DNA of 5,982 nucleotides from an uncultured Muribaculaceae bacterium (lineage in GTDB: Bacteria; Bacteroidota; Bacteroidia; Bacteroidales; Muribaculaceae): positions 2,669-8,650 of the forward strand of contig CAJUBC010000068.1 of assembly GCA_910584545.1 (NCBI GenBank). Direction: 5' to 3'. This document shows, piece by piece, positions 5,498-5,982 of this stretch. The translations under genes were made by a program, and so were the position numbers. Under the pieces are notes generated by a model that saw nothing but the letters and a program-made list of their open reading frames with translations, was not told the DNA's origin and ran no database searches. Each line of letters opens with the position of its first letter. Positions within the stretch are counted from its first letter, which is position 1.

Positions 5498-5982
5498 CTA
5501 TAGTTTATCCAAACGACCATCTTGCAGATAAGGCAAAAGCTCCCGTATCTTATCTAACGTCCAATCCCACCATCTCAAAGTCTGCATTTGTTCTATCATA
5601 TCAGGACTGAACCGCTTTCGTATCTCTTTTGCAGGGACACCACCCACAATAGTATAGGGCGGCACATCTTTTGTCACAACAGCCCTCGTGCCAACAATAG
5701 CCCCGTCACCGATATGGACACCAGCCATAATTACGGCTTCATATCCTATCCACACATCATTGCCTATCACGATGTCGCCTTTGTTGTCCCAAGCGGAAGC
5801 CACATCAGCCTTATCCAATTCCCATTCTTCATAAAACAGCGGAAACGTGTAAGTTGATAATGAACTCAGAGTATGATTGGCGCAGTTGAACAGGAACTTT
5901 ACGCCGCAAGCAATAGAACAGAACTTGCCAATTATCAGCCGTTCATGGTTAATGGGATAATGATACAATACGTTGTTTTGCT
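5498..5982 (-). CDS. CatB/Vat-family xenobiotic O-acetyltransferase, partial (N-terminus beyond window)
   Basis: This is a left-handed beta-helix (hexapeptide-repeat) acetyltransferase of the xenobiotic acyltransferase group, which uses acetyl-CoA to acetylate drugs such as streptogramin A (Vat) or chloramphenicol (CatB) in the cytoplasm. Visible signatures are YHYPI followed by IGKFCSIACGV, then CANH, whose His (codon 5873-5875) matches the catalytic His of the family, then a STYTFPLF loop. Next come hexapeptide repeats (GDIVIGNDVWIG, AVIMAGVHIGDGAIVG), the VGGVPAKEIRKRF turn and a WWDW C-terminal helix. The frame stays open to the right edge. The codon at 5966-5968 is TTG, an internal Leu in this family rather than a start, so roughly 50-60 N-terminal residues should lie outside. 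The stop is TAG. The family is near certain; the substrate is not, since the loop after the catalytic His resembles uncharacterised CatB-related enzymes as much as proven Vat proteins. An unknown gene follows after about 35 nt on the same strand. Confidence 0.9.
   Translation of the reverse strand, partial: QNNVLYHYPINHERLIIGKFCSIACGVKFLFNCANHTLSSLSTYTFPLFYEEWELDKADVASAWDNKGDIVIGNDVWIGYEAVIMAGVHIGDGAIVGTRAVVTKDVPPYTIVGGVPAKEIRKRFSPDMIEQMQTLRWWDWTLDKIRELLPYLQDGRLDKL

Noticed and set aside
5966..5968. TTG as the start codon of the acetyltransferase
   Set aside because: The frame continues upstream to the window edge (QNNV before LYHYPI), and LYHYP is an internal motif in VatD-like proteins.

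Overview
The window looks like part of a mobile genetic element from a gut-type Bacteroidota, probably Bacteroidales. The reasons are the lack of Shine-Dalgarno sites before tightly packed genes, a Bacteroides-type -7 box (TAnnTTTG) before the small-regulator operon, and the style of the DnaG-like primase-helicase. The species is not determined. Every gene I can support lies on the minus strand, so transcription runs from right to left.

Right part (about 4667-5982). A CatB/Vat-family hexapeptide acetyltransferase runs off the right edge, so its N-terminus is missing. It is followed by a reading frame of unknown function with an N-terminal cysteine cluster. That frame appears broken or recoded twice. 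Its good ATG start lies in another frame and would join only by a +1 shift at GGG-TAA. About 160 codons later a single in-frame TAG separates it from a further 91 codons.

Middle (about 3740-4666). A perfect 16-bp inverted repeat with extra tandem half-sites (CCTTGACA/TGTCAAGG) and a TATCTTTG -7 box precede three small, closely spaced genes. All three look like DNA-binding helix-turn-helix proteins: 121 aa excisionase-type with a coiled coil, 80 aa, and 66 aa. The last overlaps the start of the big gene by four bases (ATGA).

Left part (1-3743). The 1163-aa gene encodes a CHC2 zinc finger, a DnaG-type catalytic core with Toprim, a long linker, a middle domain and a P-loop helicase. It ends in an acidic tail with a -DTPF tip like that of SSB proteins. 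About 25 nt past its stop is a clear intrinsic terminator. Beyond that, positions 1-192 hold no convincing gene. They carry four TGTCAAC boxes at near-helical spacing, a small stem-loop and ATACAATA repeats. This looks like an origin, operator or promoter region.

Working model (inference): the three small proteins regulate the operon, and perhaps excision or origin recognition. The primase-helicase replicates or processes the element. Boxes sharing the TGTCAA core flank the operon on both sides and may be bound by the same protein. The acetyltransferase is probably cargo. The small-regulator-plus-primase arrangement recalls NBU-type mobilizable units and phage-satellite replication modules, but no integrase, relaxase or attachment site is visible here.
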